DNA of 38,930 nucleotides from Caldilineaceae bacterium bin34 (GTDB lineage Bacteria; Chloroflexota; Anaerolineae; Caldilineales; Caldilineaceae): assembly GCA_002238555.1 (NCBI GenBank), contig MPMO01000047.1, forward strand, positions 1 through 38,930, written 5' to 3'. Of the stretch, positions 9,301 to 16,884 are shown in pieces. Each line of letters opens with the position of its first letter. The first letter of the stretch is position 1. The notes beneath the pieces are model-generated. The model ran no database searches, was not told where the DNA came from, and worked only from the letters and a program-made list of their open reading frames with translations. The position numbers and the translations under genes are program-made.

Positions 9301-9475
9301 ATGGATTGAGCAGTGACCTGCCCCTCTTCGCACGCTGGCTCGGATGAAACAGCTGGGAAGTGATTCGCACGGAGGATTGTTGGGGTTTGCGTGGATGCAG
9401 GCCTGCCCCGCGCTGCGGAGGCGGGCTTGACCGGAGGGACGCAAACCGGGCGATGAAGGCGGCGAAACGCGGCAA
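6383..9475 (-). CDS. Large exported LysM protein with FG-GAP-like repeats
   Basis: As drawn it has 1030 residues. Residues 66-92 are a hydrophobic export signal preceded by about 60 basic, low-complexity residues, so the true start may be the GTG at 9298 (residue 60); no start has a strong ribosome site. Two LysM modules follow (about 99-145 and 151-199, each with V-Q-P-G-D-[TS] and N-P-Q), which bind peptidoglycan or other N-acetylglucosamine polymers. Further on are four calcium-loop-like segments of FG-GAP/VCBS type (D-V-N-G-D-G-F-N-D, D-V-N-S-D, D-L-N-G-D-G-H-V-D, D-L-N-N-D), in two pairs. The body looks like two homologous halves, each ending in P-V-C-x-V or C-F-V-P with A-x-P-I-I-R-type helices. 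The protein is probably cell-wall-attached or periplasmic. No catalytic motif is seen. Confidence 0.85.
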   Translation of the reverse strand: MPRFAAFIARFASLRSSPPPQRGAGLHPRKPQQSSVRITSQLFHPSQRAKRGRSLLNPFVRPRPGWVRFVVQILVVACLWSATGQTTVSLAQTGVSGYTYHVQPGDTWFAIAQATGQTVSLLQQVNPQAVRNFDLLYTGEQILVPSAGQPRYHDVQPGDSLASVASTYDVAVGLLVATNPQLGGSAGSLAVGVRLLVPLINAEADSWNSFEFDPSVAMASLPEGVVVPLSYRVRPDAPGLQSEDAVGGSLIPDPALPPPVCTEPAGYADFIRSALNYWQGKAQGIARSAGLCNLVVGELLDGRDVNGDGFNDLLVTLESGGLEPNAPDRTDLVLLHWLGENLQPALQTRASGRVSLLAAGDVNSDLRRDLVWTDQSCGAVACYTRVYAMSWDQTTATWRDWTEKPISMVNADVRLMDADVLGDGLAIRLQGGVHQAEGAGPQRARTEIWASRQGQPFALQALEFGPTTHLYHVVLEAHLKTVQSPYQDLHSAQQLYRQVLADDSLQVWHDATEQDFMRAFSLLRLAFIASYQQQPEVAAEIVNVLEQAYPASPFASLGRNWLAAYTGADDPIVGCAAAQAWAKGHPATWQPFGLFGWSNPGMTPDAVCPVIEGEFGQRLDIEPAADPLASTPPAELSLFPNAEELRNLSPEAFAASDDLPECPGTLDGYPRMIESLLNGLQGDLLLVETWLRLCEVVSDSIGTLSQLDLNGDGHVDTVAIVGRQETDGLGPDGYGGRLAVYYGSFGNASNLIFEPAVVGLPSLLALQDLNNDMKPELAWVDEVCNAVCLSTVEVLTWNGDTVSNFIGQGAVITNGTTRLAPVPDTNPGDGYQIVLEGGVSGLLDTDVQVSHVELWESIDGLPFHRVWFEYDPLDPDSRCLGLNLVEADYLLTGAPYYGYGPAIQMYGDILDNPTLTTCSIVGTNPDREKALLRGLAWFRLVQAHGLAGDMRSSILALEDMKGEVGSEAVHVRIADAWRSAYAEHADPVQACQAALPIIRQEPASWQVTDLFGLDHPAETETSLCFVPGEE

Positions 9476-9541
9476 ATCGTATCACAGCAGCCGACACCCG
9501 GCATTTGCTCCGGGCGCTGCCACCGTCGATGTCATGCAGTC

Positions 9542-9572
9542 TTGACGGCTGACAGCCGAGAGTCGGTAATAT
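9542..9572 (+). promoter_or_regulatory. Candidate promoter of the membrane-protein cluster
   Basis: TTGACG (9542-9547) and TAATAT (9567-9572) are separated by 19 bases and lie 27 bases before the ATG at 9600. Spacing is slightly long, but both hexamers match the housekeeping consensus well for such a GC-rich region. Confidence 0.45.
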
Positions 9573-9599
9573 TCAGGGAGTGCAGGCCATACCCTTGAC

Positions 9600-9866
9600 A
9601 TGTCAACCAACAACCGGAATAACGGCGTACAACCATCGATGGCGGACAATACCGCCTCCGCGGCCATCCCGGCGTGGCAAGAACTGGCCGAACTCATGCT
9701 CGCGGGCCATTCCCCGCTGGCATTCGCCGCCGGACACCTGCTTCTGGCGTTGCAGCCGCTGATGACAGTGCTGGGGGTGCCGGTACCCGGGTCCAGGATC
9801 CTCCAACTCATGGGATTGCCCCCTACGGTCCACCATCCGGAACAAACCCGTCCCGATGATGCGTAG
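9600..9866 (+). CDS. Small protein with one hydrophobic segment
   Basis: An 88-residue protein not recognised as a family. It has a polar N-terminus (about 1-25), an amphipathic to hydrophobic stretch (about 38-65, rich in Leu and Ala) and a short polar tail. It overlaps the next gene by 11 bases, suggesting translational coupling, and is the first gene of a six-gene + strand run behind the candidate promoter at 9542-9572. The start at ATG 9600 has no strong ribosome site. Confidence 0.5.
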   Translation: MSTNNRNNGVQPSMADNTASAAIPAWQELAELMLAGHSPLAFAAGHLLLALQPLMTVLGVPVPGSRILQLMGLPPTVHHPEQTRPDDA

Positions 9867-10452
9867 ATTGTCGTTGGTGGCGTTTTGGCGCCGCGCCGGC
9901 TATGAAGCGAGGGAGGCTGCCCGGCAGCCAATCCTTTGGCTTGAAGGAGATCTGACCGGTGCCGGGCAACTTCAAGTGCATGCGGCCTTGGCAGAATGGC
10001 ACCGTCAGGCAGCCCGGAACACCGGCGCCGCGTTCTGCTGCGGAGGCGACGGATTGGGCTGGCTGTTGGCCTCGTGTGCCCTGGAATCCACGTCGCCGGG
10101 AGCCCCGCCGCGGCCTCGCAACCCTTCACCGCCCGGCGTCGCCTGGTGCGGCCCCACATTCGGCATGACAACCTCGGCCCTGAACATCCAATCACGGCAG
10201 GGGATGGTCAACGGGATCCTGCAGGGCAGGGAGCCCGATCCGCCCCATCTGCAACATACCCTGGCCGCCGCAACGGCGAACGATCGCCAGGTAATGCTGG
10301 ACTCGGCTCGGGCACCGACATGGAGTCCGGAATTCTTCCCGGACAGGCACGGTCCCGGACCCAGGACCGACGGTTGGGTACGGTGGGTGTGGCTTGTGGT
10401 CGCACTGATCTGGCTGGCAAGCAATCTGGTCCGCTTCATGGCCGGCCAATAG
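9856..10452 (+). CDS. Hypothetical protein with C-terminal membrane anchor
   Basis: A 198-residue protein of unknown family. Most of the chain is soluble, rich in Pro and Gly in the middle. It ends in a Trp-rich hydrophobic helix (about 176-195) with a very short tail, the layout of a tail-anchored membrane protein. It starts inside the end of the preceding small gene. The following membrane-protein gene begins about 60 bases on, and the shared strand and spacing suggest one operon. Confidence 0.55.
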   Translation: MMRRLSLVAFWRRAGYEAREAARQPILWLEGDLTGAGQLQVHAALAEWHRQAARNTGAAFCCGGDGLGWLLASCALESTSPGAPPRPRNPSPPGVAWCGPTFGMTTSALNIQSRQGMVNGILQGREPDPPHLQHTLAAATANDRQVMLDSARAPTWSPEFFPDRHGPGPRTDGWVRWVWLVVALIWLASNLVRFMAGQ

Positions 10453-10512
10453 GGGCGACCCATTTTTCGGCACTCTCTTCGATCCGGATGGCTGCACACG
10501 TCCCGATGGATC

Positions 10513-11157
10513 GTGTTCGCCGTCGTGGCCGCATGGGTTCTGCTGGACCGGTTGGCTGGTCCGTTGCAACTGGGATCAACCCGGTTTGTGCTTGTGCCCG
10601 TGTACTCCGGTTATGTAACGCTGGCCGCCCTGGCCCTGCTGGCCGGACTCGTTCAGGTATGCCTTTTCCATGTGCGGCGCGTGTGGCTGGCCGAGGAAGA
10701 GTGGCTTTACAGCCTGATCCTGCTGGCTGCGGCCATCGGCGTCGCAACCATGGGCATGTTCGGCGGACAGGGTGTTGCGAGCCTGCAACTGGGTTGGGTG
10801 TTCCGCTGGGTAATCGCCCCGGCCGAAGAAGCCCTGATGGCGGCCACTTTTTTTAGTTTGGCCGGGGCATACATCCTGGCACTGCGCAGACGCCGCACGG
10901 GCCATCGCTGGTTTACCATCGGCTTCCTGGCAGTCCTGGCATTGCAACTGCCGTGGCTGCAGCCGCTCGTGCCGCAGCCGGCCCAACGCTGGCTGGATGA
11001 TTCCTTCGCCCTGTTCGGCACCCCGGTCATCAGGGGTGTACTCCTGGGTACCGTCATCGCCGCCTGCGCGTTCCTGGTGCAGCACCTGGTACCCGCTGCC
11101 GGACACCGTGGCCCGGATGATGCTCCGGCCCCCCAATATGGAACTTCGGAGACCTGA
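10513..11157 (+). CDS. Six-helix integral membrane protein, unknown function
   Basis: A 214-residue protein starting at GTG 10513; the frame is open back to a stop at 10450-10452, so a slightly earlier non-ATG start is possible. About six hydrophobic helices are visible, with short basic loops (R-R-R-R-T after the fourth) and a polar tail. A conserved-looking A-P-A-E-E-A lies at the start of helix four. I do not recognise a transporter or enzyme family. It lies 2 bases before the zinc-ribbon gene, which implies tight coupling. Confidence 0.6.
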   Translation: MFAVVAAWVLLDRLAGPLQLGSTRFVLVPVYSGYVTLAALALLAGLVQVCLFHVRRVWLAEEEWLYSLILLAAAIGVATMGMFGGQGVASLQLGWVFRWVIAPAEEALMAATFFSLAGAYILALRRRRTGHRWFTIGFLAVLALQLPWLQPLVPQPAQRWLDDSFALFGTPVIRGVLLGTVIAACAFLVQHLVPAAGHRGPDDAPAPQYGTSET

Positions 11158-11159
11158 CC

Positions 11160-12404
11160 ATGCCCATGCGGCAAGTCGGCTGCCGGCACTGCGGCCACGA
11201 AAACCCCGTCCGCGAGCCCTACTGCCTCGCATGCGGCGCCCGCCTGGAGTACGTCGGCAGGGAAGACGCGGCCGGGGCGGACGACAGGCAGCCTCCGGCG
11301 GATCCACCGACACCGCCTGCGGTGCCGACCAAACCCGTGGTGGAACCCTCCAGGCAGGAGGAACCTTCGGGCCGTCCGGTCATCTCGGATCTGGAGGGCC
11401 TTCTGCCGCGCCCGGAACTTCCGCACCCGTTTGCATGGCAGGAACCTGTGGCCGGCGGCCAAGCCTTGAGCCCGGAAACAGTCCAGCGCCTGCAGGACCT
11501 TCCCAGGGTGGGGGTTCCGGCCGGTGCCGCCCGAGACACGGTCCGCGGGGTCTTCCCACGTTTTGCACAGGTCCGATGGCCCATGCTGTTCCTGCTGGCG
11601 ACAGCCTTGTTGGCGGCAATCCTCGCCCCTGGCATCGGCGAGGACGTGCCCTACCAATACGGGGGCAGCCCGCCCGCGGCCCGCTACCTTGCCGAACTCG
11701 ACGAAGTGTCACGCGTGCTGGTGTTTTGGCAAAACCATCCGGGAGTTGCCGGGGAATTGGACACGGCTGTTGCACCCGTGCTGACAGTATTGTTGCGGTC
11801 CGCCACATCCCTGGCCTTTTTCAGTCAACATCCCTTGGCGCTGCCGCGGGTCCAGACCGTGCTCAACGATGTCCGCACTTCATTGCTCAGGAGTTTGCCT
11901 GAAGGAGCCATGCCCATCGGCATGACAACGGTCTTGGCGATGGTGTATTGGCCGGGAGGACCCGCCGCCCTCCCCGCAATGACAGTGGGCGGCAGTGTGG
12001 ATGTGGCCAACGAAAACGGCGGCAATCCAGCGTCCGCATCCGCGGTACGGGAACGGCTGCGGGCTTCTGACTACAACCTGCACCTCATCGTCACCGATCA
12101 GGCCATTGACGTCGTTCACTGGCTGGAACTCGTTTCGCCCGCAACACAGGTGCCGGTCCTGGCGGTAACCAGCGCGGCGGCGGCTCCCCTGCTCGGCCCC
12201 TATCTCGAGACGGGCCAACTGGCGGGCGTTGTGAGCGGCATCGGCGACGCCTACCACCTGGCGGAACCTCTGGCGGGCAGCGCAGCGGAGGACCTGACGC
12301 GGCACACGCTTGCCATGTCGCGTTTCCAAAGCTGGCTGTCCATTGCCTTGGTGCTTGTCGTCCTCGGCACCCTCCTGGCGCGCGGCATGGCGCCGCAACC
12401 GTGA
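11160..12404 (+). CDS. Zinc-ribbon membrane-anchored protein
   Basis: A 414-residue protein. Cys8, Cys11, Cys22 and Cys25 (C-x2-C ... C-x2-C) form an N-terminal zinc ribbon. A Pro-rich linker follows (about 40-75), then a transmembrane helix (141-157), a large domain of about 230 residues probably on the far side of the membrane, and a second helix (about 391-408) with a basic end. The middle contains a Rossmann-like passage (Y-N-L-H-L-I-V-T-D, V-L-A-V-T-S-A-A-A). The substrate and role are unknown. It is flanked by integral membrane genes at 2 and 15 bases, so it probably belongs to a membrane complex with them. Confidence 0.65.
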   Translation: MPMRQVGCRHCGHENPVREPYCLACGARLEYVGREDAAGADDRQPPADPPTPPAVPTKPVVEPSRQEEPSGRPVISDLEGLLPRPELPHPFAWQEPVAGGQALSPETVQRLQDLPRVGVPAGAARDTVRGVFPRFAQVRWPMLFLLATALLAAILAPGIGEDVPYQYGGSPPAARYLAELDEVSRVLVFWQNHPGVAGELDTAVAPVLTVLLRSATSLAFFSQHPLALPRVQTVLNDVRTSLLRSLPEGAMPIGMTTVLAMVYWPGGPAALPAMTVGGSVDVANENGGNPASASAVRERLRASDYNLHLIVTDQAIDVVHWLELVSPATQVPVLAVTSAAAAPLLGPYLETGQLAGVVSGIGDAYHLAEPLAGSAAEDLTRHTLAMSRFQSWLSIALVLVVLGTLLARGMAPQP

Positions 12405-12419
12405 AACCGGACCCCGTCA

Positions 12420-13136
12420 ATGGAACCGGCCGGCATGGAGAAAATCGGGCTTTGGGTCGGCCTGTGTGTGTCCCTGGGCCTGTTCAGCATGATATGGCGC
12501 GAACACCGCATGGCCAGGCTGCTGCAGTATGTGCTGGTGGGCGCAACCATCGGCTGGCTGTTCATTCTGGTTTGGACATCCCTGATCCAGCCCCGGATTG
12601 CGGCCCCCGTCCGCACAGGCACATGGTCGGCGGCGGTAACCGTGCCGGTGTCGCTGTTCCTGCTGCTGGCCTTGACCACCTGTCTGCCCCATCCTCCGTC
12701 GCCGACCAGTCTCCTGAACCCCTACGCAGTGCCGATCCGGATCCTGAAGGCGGCCGCCTCCCTGGCGGCCACCGCGATCCTGGCCTTCACCGCGGCAACC
12801 CTGGTCGGCGGGATGCTGGTGGGAACCCTGATTCCACAGATGACCGTTGCCACCCGCACCGGTTGGCAGTTGCTGGCCACCTCGCTCCTTACCGGCCTGA
12901 CGCTGCTGGCCGGCGCCATGGCAGGGAGCAGGATCAAGAACCTGCCGGACAGGGTGGCAGGGGTGGTCCAAAGCGTGGCGGCGCTGGGTCAGCCACTGTT
13001 GATGCTGACCGCCGGCATGGTGTTTGCCCGCCTGATGACCTCCCGCATGACCTTGCTGGGCGCTTTTCTGGAAGGCCTGCTTGAGTCGCTGGACTTGCTG
13101 TCGCTGACCGATTGGCTGATTCGGCTGGGTGGTTGA
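12420..13136 (+). CDS. Polytopic membrane protein, unknown function
   Basis: A 238-residue protein with about six transmembrane helices (near 10-25, 35-60, 65-90, 105-135, 145-165 and 180-205). ATG 12420 is taken as the start; ATG 12435 (M-E-K-I-G) is equally possible. The family is not recognised. It follows the zinc-ribbon gene by 15 bases and precedes the GlmL/MutL-like gene by 42 bases. Confidence 0.6.
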   Translation: MEPAGMEKIGLWVGLCVSLGLFSMIWREHRMARLLQYVLVGATIGWLFILVWTSLIQPRIAAPVRTGTWSAAVTVPVSLFLLLALTTCLPHPPSPTSLLNPYAVPIRILKAAASLAATAILAFTAATLVGGMLVGTLIPQMTVATRTGWQLLATSLLTGLTLLAGAMAGSRIKNLPDRVAGVVQSVAALGQPLLMLTAGMVFARLMTSRMTLLGAFLEGLLESLDLLSLTDWLIRLGG

Positions 13137-13178
13137 CCCGATGCCGCACCCCGTACGCGCCCTTGGCCGACCACCTCC

Positions 13179-14342
13179 ATGACAACCACCTTGTGCCTTG
13201 GGCTCGAAGCCCATCGCGTGCACGCTGCCATCTGCGAGAAGCATGGGGACCGGCAGCAACTGATTACCTGGCACGCACTGGACCTTGACCAGCCCTTGCT
13301 GCCGGAGCGCAACATGCCGTCGGTCACAGACCCCGCCCTGGGGGCCGTCGACACGGTGCTGGATCATGTCGGCAGCCTTGTGGGTACCGAAATCCGCCGG
13401 CCGGAGTCGAATTCGGAGCCAGGGACCGTCCCGGCCGCATGGCGCATGGATCGCCTGTACCTGACGCTGGACCCACTGCCTCCGCTCCGCGTTTGGCTCT
13501 GTGCCCTGACGCCCGTCTGGCAGGAGCCGGCCGAGACCGTCGTCCAGGCCGCGGCAGGCCATTTGCTGGGAACCACCCTGATGTCCGACACCGTGCGGCC
13601 CCTGGAGTTTGTCCACGACCTTGAGCAGGCGGCTCCCGACCTGGTCCTGTGCTGCGGCGGTTACGACATTGCGACGGAGATGCAGCCCCACCTGATCAGG
13701 ATGGCCCAACTCCTGGGTGTTGCCCTGACGGAACTCGGACCGTTCTTCACCCTGGTCCTGTTCGCCGGCAACCGGAGAGCCGGGGCGGCGTTCACGCAGA
13801 TTGTTCAGGACGCATCGCCGCGGACTCCCGTGACCGAGGCCGACAGTCCCATTCGCTTTGATGCCGCCGCCTCGGCCGGGAGTGTCCACAAGGCCCTGGT
13901 GCAGGTTCGCTCCCGGGATGCCCGGGCCCTGCGCCTGAAGGACATCCTGGTGCGCTACCTGGCACCGGCAGCATCACCCCACACCTTTGCTTCCAACTTC
14001 GTCCGCCTGTGCCAACTGACCCTGACAGCCACCGGGCAGCCTTGTCCGGTCCGCAATGTCTGGCACGGGGTTGAGCAGCGGTTCGACCTTCTCCACCCTT
14101 CCGCCAACCCGGGGGATTGGCAGCCTGTGTGGAGTCCCGGTCCCGGACCCGCGCCGGCCACCCGGGGTTGGCCCGCACCATGGATCGAAAGCGGAACCGC
14201 CCCCCTCCGCCGTGTTCCGAAACCGGCGCCCATCCGGGATGAACGGGGGCTCCTGCCGGTGTTGGCCCCGCTGATCGAGTCGGATCCGGGCGGAAGCTGG
14301 CCCATGCTCGAGCGGGAGTTCGGCATGCCGCCGCCAAGCTGA
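13179..14342 (+). CDS. GlmL/MutL-like ATPase-fold protein
   Basis: A 387-residue soluble protein. Residues 154-163 (D-L-V-L-C-C-G-G-Y-D) and 194-198 (L-F-A-G-N) match in order and spacing the A-G-G-T-D and A-G-N motifs of the GlmL/MutL family, ASKHA-fold proteins annotated beside glutamate mutase but common in Chloroflexota without it. The N-terminal phosphate loop typical of the fold (D-x-G-S-T-T) is replaced by L-G-L-E-A-H, so nucleotide binding may be altered or lost. The chain is shorter than full MutL proteins and has a Pro/Trp-rich insertion (about 310-350). It is the last gene of the membrane cluster and ends at a candidate terminator. Family assignment is by motif resemblance only. 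Confidence 0.55.
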   Translation: MTTTLCLGLEAHRVHAAICEKHGDRQQLITWHALDLDQPLLPERNMPSVTDPALGAVDTVLDHVGSLVGTEIRRPESNSEPGTVPAAWRMDRLYLTLDPLPPLRVWLCALTPVWQEPAETVVQAAAGHLLGTTLMSDTVRPLEFVHDLEQAAPDLVLCCGGYDIATEMQPHLIRMAQLLGVALTELGPFFTLVLFAGNRRAGAAFTQIVQDASPRTPVTEADSPIRFDAAASAGSVHKALVQVRSRDARALRLKDILVRYLAPAASPHTFASNFVRLCQLTLTATGQPCPVRNVWHGVEQRFDLLHPSANPGDWQPVWSPGPGPAPATRGWPAPWIESGTAPLRRVPKPAPIRDERGLLPVLAPLIESDPGGSWPMLEREFGMPPPS

Positions 14343-14354
14343 AGCCCGGACGCG

Positions 14355-14382
14355 CAGCGACCCCGGTTACCCGGGGCCGCTG
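14355..14382. terminator. GC-rich hairpin between convergent genes
   Basis: CAGCG-A-CCCCGG, then a 3-4-base loop, then CCGGGG-C-CGCTG: an 11-pair stem with one internal mismatch. It lies between the convergent GlmL/MutL-like gene and the small basic gene, so it could serve both strands. No T-run follows on either strand, so efficiency is uncertain. Confidence 0.55.
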
Positions 14383-14433
14383 CTGGATGCGCAGGACGGC
14401 GCTCAATATGCGGGAATGGTTGGATCGCCGATA

Positions 14434-14637
14434 TCAGGCAGGTGCCGGCGAGATGGGGCGCGGTCCCTGGATGCGGGTGCCGATGCCAATCAAAAGCCGG
14501 GCGGTCCACTGCCGCAAGGGCGACACAACCGGTGGCTTCCGCAAACGCTGGACCTTTTGGGCCCGACGCTGTGCGGCGGCCGCCTTCAACCGTTCCTCGT
14601 ACATTTCCCGAGCGACGAACTGGTCCAGGTAATTCAT
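14434..14637 (-). CDS. Small basic protein of unknown function
   Basis: A 67-residue protein starting at ATG 14637, preceded seven bases upstream by an excellent Shine-Dalgarno (AGAGGAG). The frame is open much further upstream, but this site decides the start. The first 30 residues look like an amphipathic helix (Y-L-D-Q-F-V-A-R-E-M-Y-E-E-R), followed by a strongly basic stretch (R-R-A-Q-K-V-Q-R-L-R-K) and a short hydrophobic segment (A-R-L-L-I-G-I-G). It could contact a membrane or nucleic acid; no family is recognised. Confidence 0.65.
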   Translation of the reverse strand: MNYLDQFVAREMYEERLKAAAAQRRAQKVQRLRKPPVVSPLRQWTARLLIGIGTRIQGPRPISPAPA

Positions 14638-14813
14638 GCGATACTCCTCTCTGCTGACCAGACCCCAACGGCATGGAGTGTCGGACGATCCTGTTGAAGC
14701 CGAGTGCAAAGACCGTACCAACCGTGTGCAAGCCCACAGGCCGGTGTGGCGCGTAGGGGTTGTACCGCCCATCGCGGGCGTCCCCGGCATGCCCTCGGGC
14801 ACCGGGTGTCGGC

Positions 14814-14819
14814 TATAAT
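14814..14819 (+). promoter_or_regulatory. Consensus -10 box TATAAT
   Basis: A perfect TATAAT 27 bases before the ATG at 14847. No convincing -35 element is visible at 16-19 bases upstream. Confidence 0.45.
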
Positions 14820-14846
14820 CCGGCCCAGTTGAGAGAGACCAAACCC

Positions 14847-15392
14847 ATGACCATGTCCGCCCCAACCTCCGAATCAGCCGCCATGGAACCGATTCACTTC
14901 ACCGGCTTCAAGCGCAACGTCGCGGCCTCGGTGGGCTTGATCCTGGGCGGCGGCCTGGCGTTCACCATGAACCTGACCGACACCTTCTTTGCGGAGGCGA
15001 TTGCCTGGAGCTTTTTTGCCTGGGGCGTGCTGCTGCTCTATGCGAACCTGCTGGAAATGAACGAGACCTTCATCGTGTCCAGCGAGGGCCTGCAGGTGCG
15101 CAATCCGTTCCGGTTGTGGGCCATGAGCAAGTTCTGGACGTGGGACAAGATCGAACGCGTCGACATCTGGGTTCGCCGATTCGATCCCACCTACGAGAAC
15201 ATCTACCTGCAGGTCTATCACAATGCCGGGGACGAACTGGACCCCGGTGTCCTGCAGCGGGAAGACACCCGTTACCGCGCGGAACTGACCAGCCTCATCA
15301 TTGAGAAGGCCGGCCTCAAGGCGGACGGGCATGATGTCGCGGACCTGACCGATTTGCCTACAATGCAGCCGGCCCGATACAAATGGACCTGA
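14847..15392 (+). CDS. Two-helix membrane protein with PH-like tail
   Basis: A 181-residue protein. ATG 14847 follows an AGAGAG ribosome site and a TATAAT box. After a polar start, residues about 28-70 hold two hydrophobic helices (V-G-L-I-L-G-G-G-L and F-F-A-W-G-V-L-L-L-Y). From about 75 comes a beta-rich region (E-T-F-I-V-S-S-E-G-L-Q-V-R-N-P-F, then W-D-K-I-E-R-V-D-I-W-V), the layout of bacterial membrane-linked PH-domain (DUF304/YcxB-like) proteins. Role unknown; PH-like assignment is inference from pattern. It is a single-gene unit, convergent with fabH. Confidence 0.6.
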   Translation: MTMSAPTSESAAMEPIHFTGFKRNVAASVGLILGGGLAFTMNLTDTFFAEAIAWSFFAWGVLLLYANLLEMNETFIVSSEGLQVRNPFRLWAMSKFWTWDKIERVDIWVRRFDPTYENIYLQVYHNAGDELDPGVLQREDTRYRAELTSLIIEKAGLKADGHDVADLTDLPTMQPARYKWT

Positions 15393-15556
15393 CCCGGTCC
15401 CGTGCCGGTTCGTCCGGCGACCGGCCGGATCCGCTTCCCACCACGTTTGCAGGCTGATCCCGACGGCTCAACGCCGGGATCGCGGGTCAAGCAGAGTCCC
15501 CCCCACGCACGCGGCCCCGCCGTCGGGTACCAGTGCCCGGTTGAACTTCCGGCACA

Positions 15557-15574
15557 GCCGGCCACGCGGCCGGC
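15557..15574 (-). terminator. Perfect 7-bp hairpin after fabH
   Basis: GCCGGCC, loop ACGC, GGCCGGC, starting 7 bases beyond the fabH stop on the minus strand. It is a candidate end of the long minus-strand transcription block. No T-run follows. Confidence 0.45.
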
Positions 15575-15580
15575 GACAAT

Positions 15581-16849
15581 TCAGCTGCGATCGCGGCGCG
15601 AGGCGAATCTGCGTTCCACACGGCGCCACATGCTGCGCGCGGCACCGGCGCGGTAGGCTGCCTGCTGCCGCGCGCCCTGCCACCAGTGGCGCGACACATC
15701 CTGTTGCGAAACCGACCAGTTCACGGCCAGGGCACCCCAGCTGAGACCCCCGCCAAACCCGACCAGAACCAAATTCTTGCCCGGGCTGATCCGGTTCTCG
15801 GCCAGGGCTTCGCACAGGGCAATCGGTATCGAAGCCGTGCTGGTGTTGCCGTATTCGGCAATGTTGATGAAGACCTTCTCGGGCGGGATCTTGAGCTGCT
15901 TGATTACGCTGTTTTGAATGATGCGGCTGTTGGCCTGGTGTGGAATCACCAGATCCAGGTCGTCCAGCGTCCAGCCCTGCTTCTGCAGCACCGACCGCGT
16001 GGCATCCGCCATCACCCGGGTGGCAAACCGGAATACGGCCGGACCATCCATGCGAATGAAGTGCTCGCCGCTGCTGACCGTCTCCAGGGTCGCCGGGCGG
16101 GCACTGCCGCCGGCCGGCAGGGTCAGCAAATCGCCCCCGGAGCCGTCACTGCCCAGTTCGCAGGCCCCGATACCGCCCTTGACATCGCTGGCGGCGATCA
16201 GCAGCGCCCCCGCGCCATCGCCAAACAGGATGCAGGTCGACCGGTCGGTCCAGTCGACGAACCGACTCATCACCTCCGCCCCGACAACCAGGACATATTC
16301 CGCATCCCCCGCCACAATGGCCGACCGGGCCATGGCCAGGGCATAGACAAATCCCGAACAGGCGGCGCTCAGGTCATAGGCGCCGGCGTTAATGCAGCCC
16401 AGGTCATCCTGGATTTGGCTGGCGGTGGACGGAAACACATGGGTCGGCGTGCTGGTGGCACAGATGACGAGGCCCACCTTCTGCGGCGGGACGCCGGCCA
16501 CGTCCAAGGCCTGCCGGCCCGCCTGGGCACCCAGCGTGGCCGAGGTTTCGGACTCGTCGGTCACGATGTGGCGCGACACAATGCCGGTGTGCTGCCGAAT
16601 CCATTCGTCGGACGTGTCGACAATGTTGGCCAGGTCGTTGTTGGTAACCACCTTTCTGGGAGTCACATAGCCCCAGCCCACCATCTGGGCGTACGGGCCG
16701 TGGGCCGGGAACGTGGCCAGGGGATCCGTCCGGACCTGCGCAACCGGAGCGGACGCGCCGTTCGCGTCGTGCTGGCCATCGGCACCGTTGACCATCGGCA
16801 CCGACACGGTGTCGTCCGCGGGTCCCGTTCCGTTCTGGATGACGGCCAT
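15581..16849 (-). CDS. fabH: Beta-ketoacyl-ACP synthase III (KAS III)
   Basis: The initiating condensing enzyme of type II fatty acid synthesis, joining acyl-CoA (usually acetyl- or branched-chain) to malonyl-ACP in the cytoplasm. The catalytic triad is complete: Cys164 in S-A-A-C-S-G-F, His304 in I-P-H-Q-A-N and Asn335 in E-Y-G-N-T-S. G-F-G-G-G-L-S-W closes the thiolase fold. At 422 residues it is about 100 longer than usual FabH: about 50 disordered residues precede the fold (start of homology near Y-A-Q-M-V-G-W-G) and about 45 basic residues follow it. It lies 35 bases after fabF on the same strand. Another KAS III-type role (for example in a specialised lipid) cannot be ruled out. Confidence 0.92.
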   Translation of the reverse strand: MAVIQNGTGPADDTVSVPMVNGADGQHDANGASAPVAQVRTDPLATFPAHGPYAQMVGWGYVTPRKVVTNNDLANIVDTSDEWIRQHTGIVSRHIVTDESETSATLGAQAGRQALDVAGVPPQKVGLVICATSTPTHVFPSTASQIQDDLGCINAGAYDLSAACSGFVYALAMARSAIVAGDAEYVLVVGAEVMSRFVDWTDRSTCILFGDGAGALLIAASDVKGGIGACELGSDGSGGDLLTLPAGGSARPATLETVSSGEHFIRMDGPAVFRFATRVMADATRSVLQKQGWTLDDLDLVIPHQANSRIIQNSVIKQLKIPPEKVFINIAEYGNTSTASIPIALCEALAENRISPGKNLVLVGFGGGLSWGALAVNWSVSQQDVSRHWWQGARQQAAYRAGAARSMWRRVERRFASRRDRS

Positions 16850-16884
16850 AGTGAAAGCCCTTGCCGGACCGGCGCCCAGGCGCC

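Noticed and set aside
12417..13889. A 490-codon minus-strand frame opposite two + strand genes
   Set aside because: Low-complexity Gly/Gln/Arg composition and no family resemblance; the + strand frames have membrane helices and motifs.
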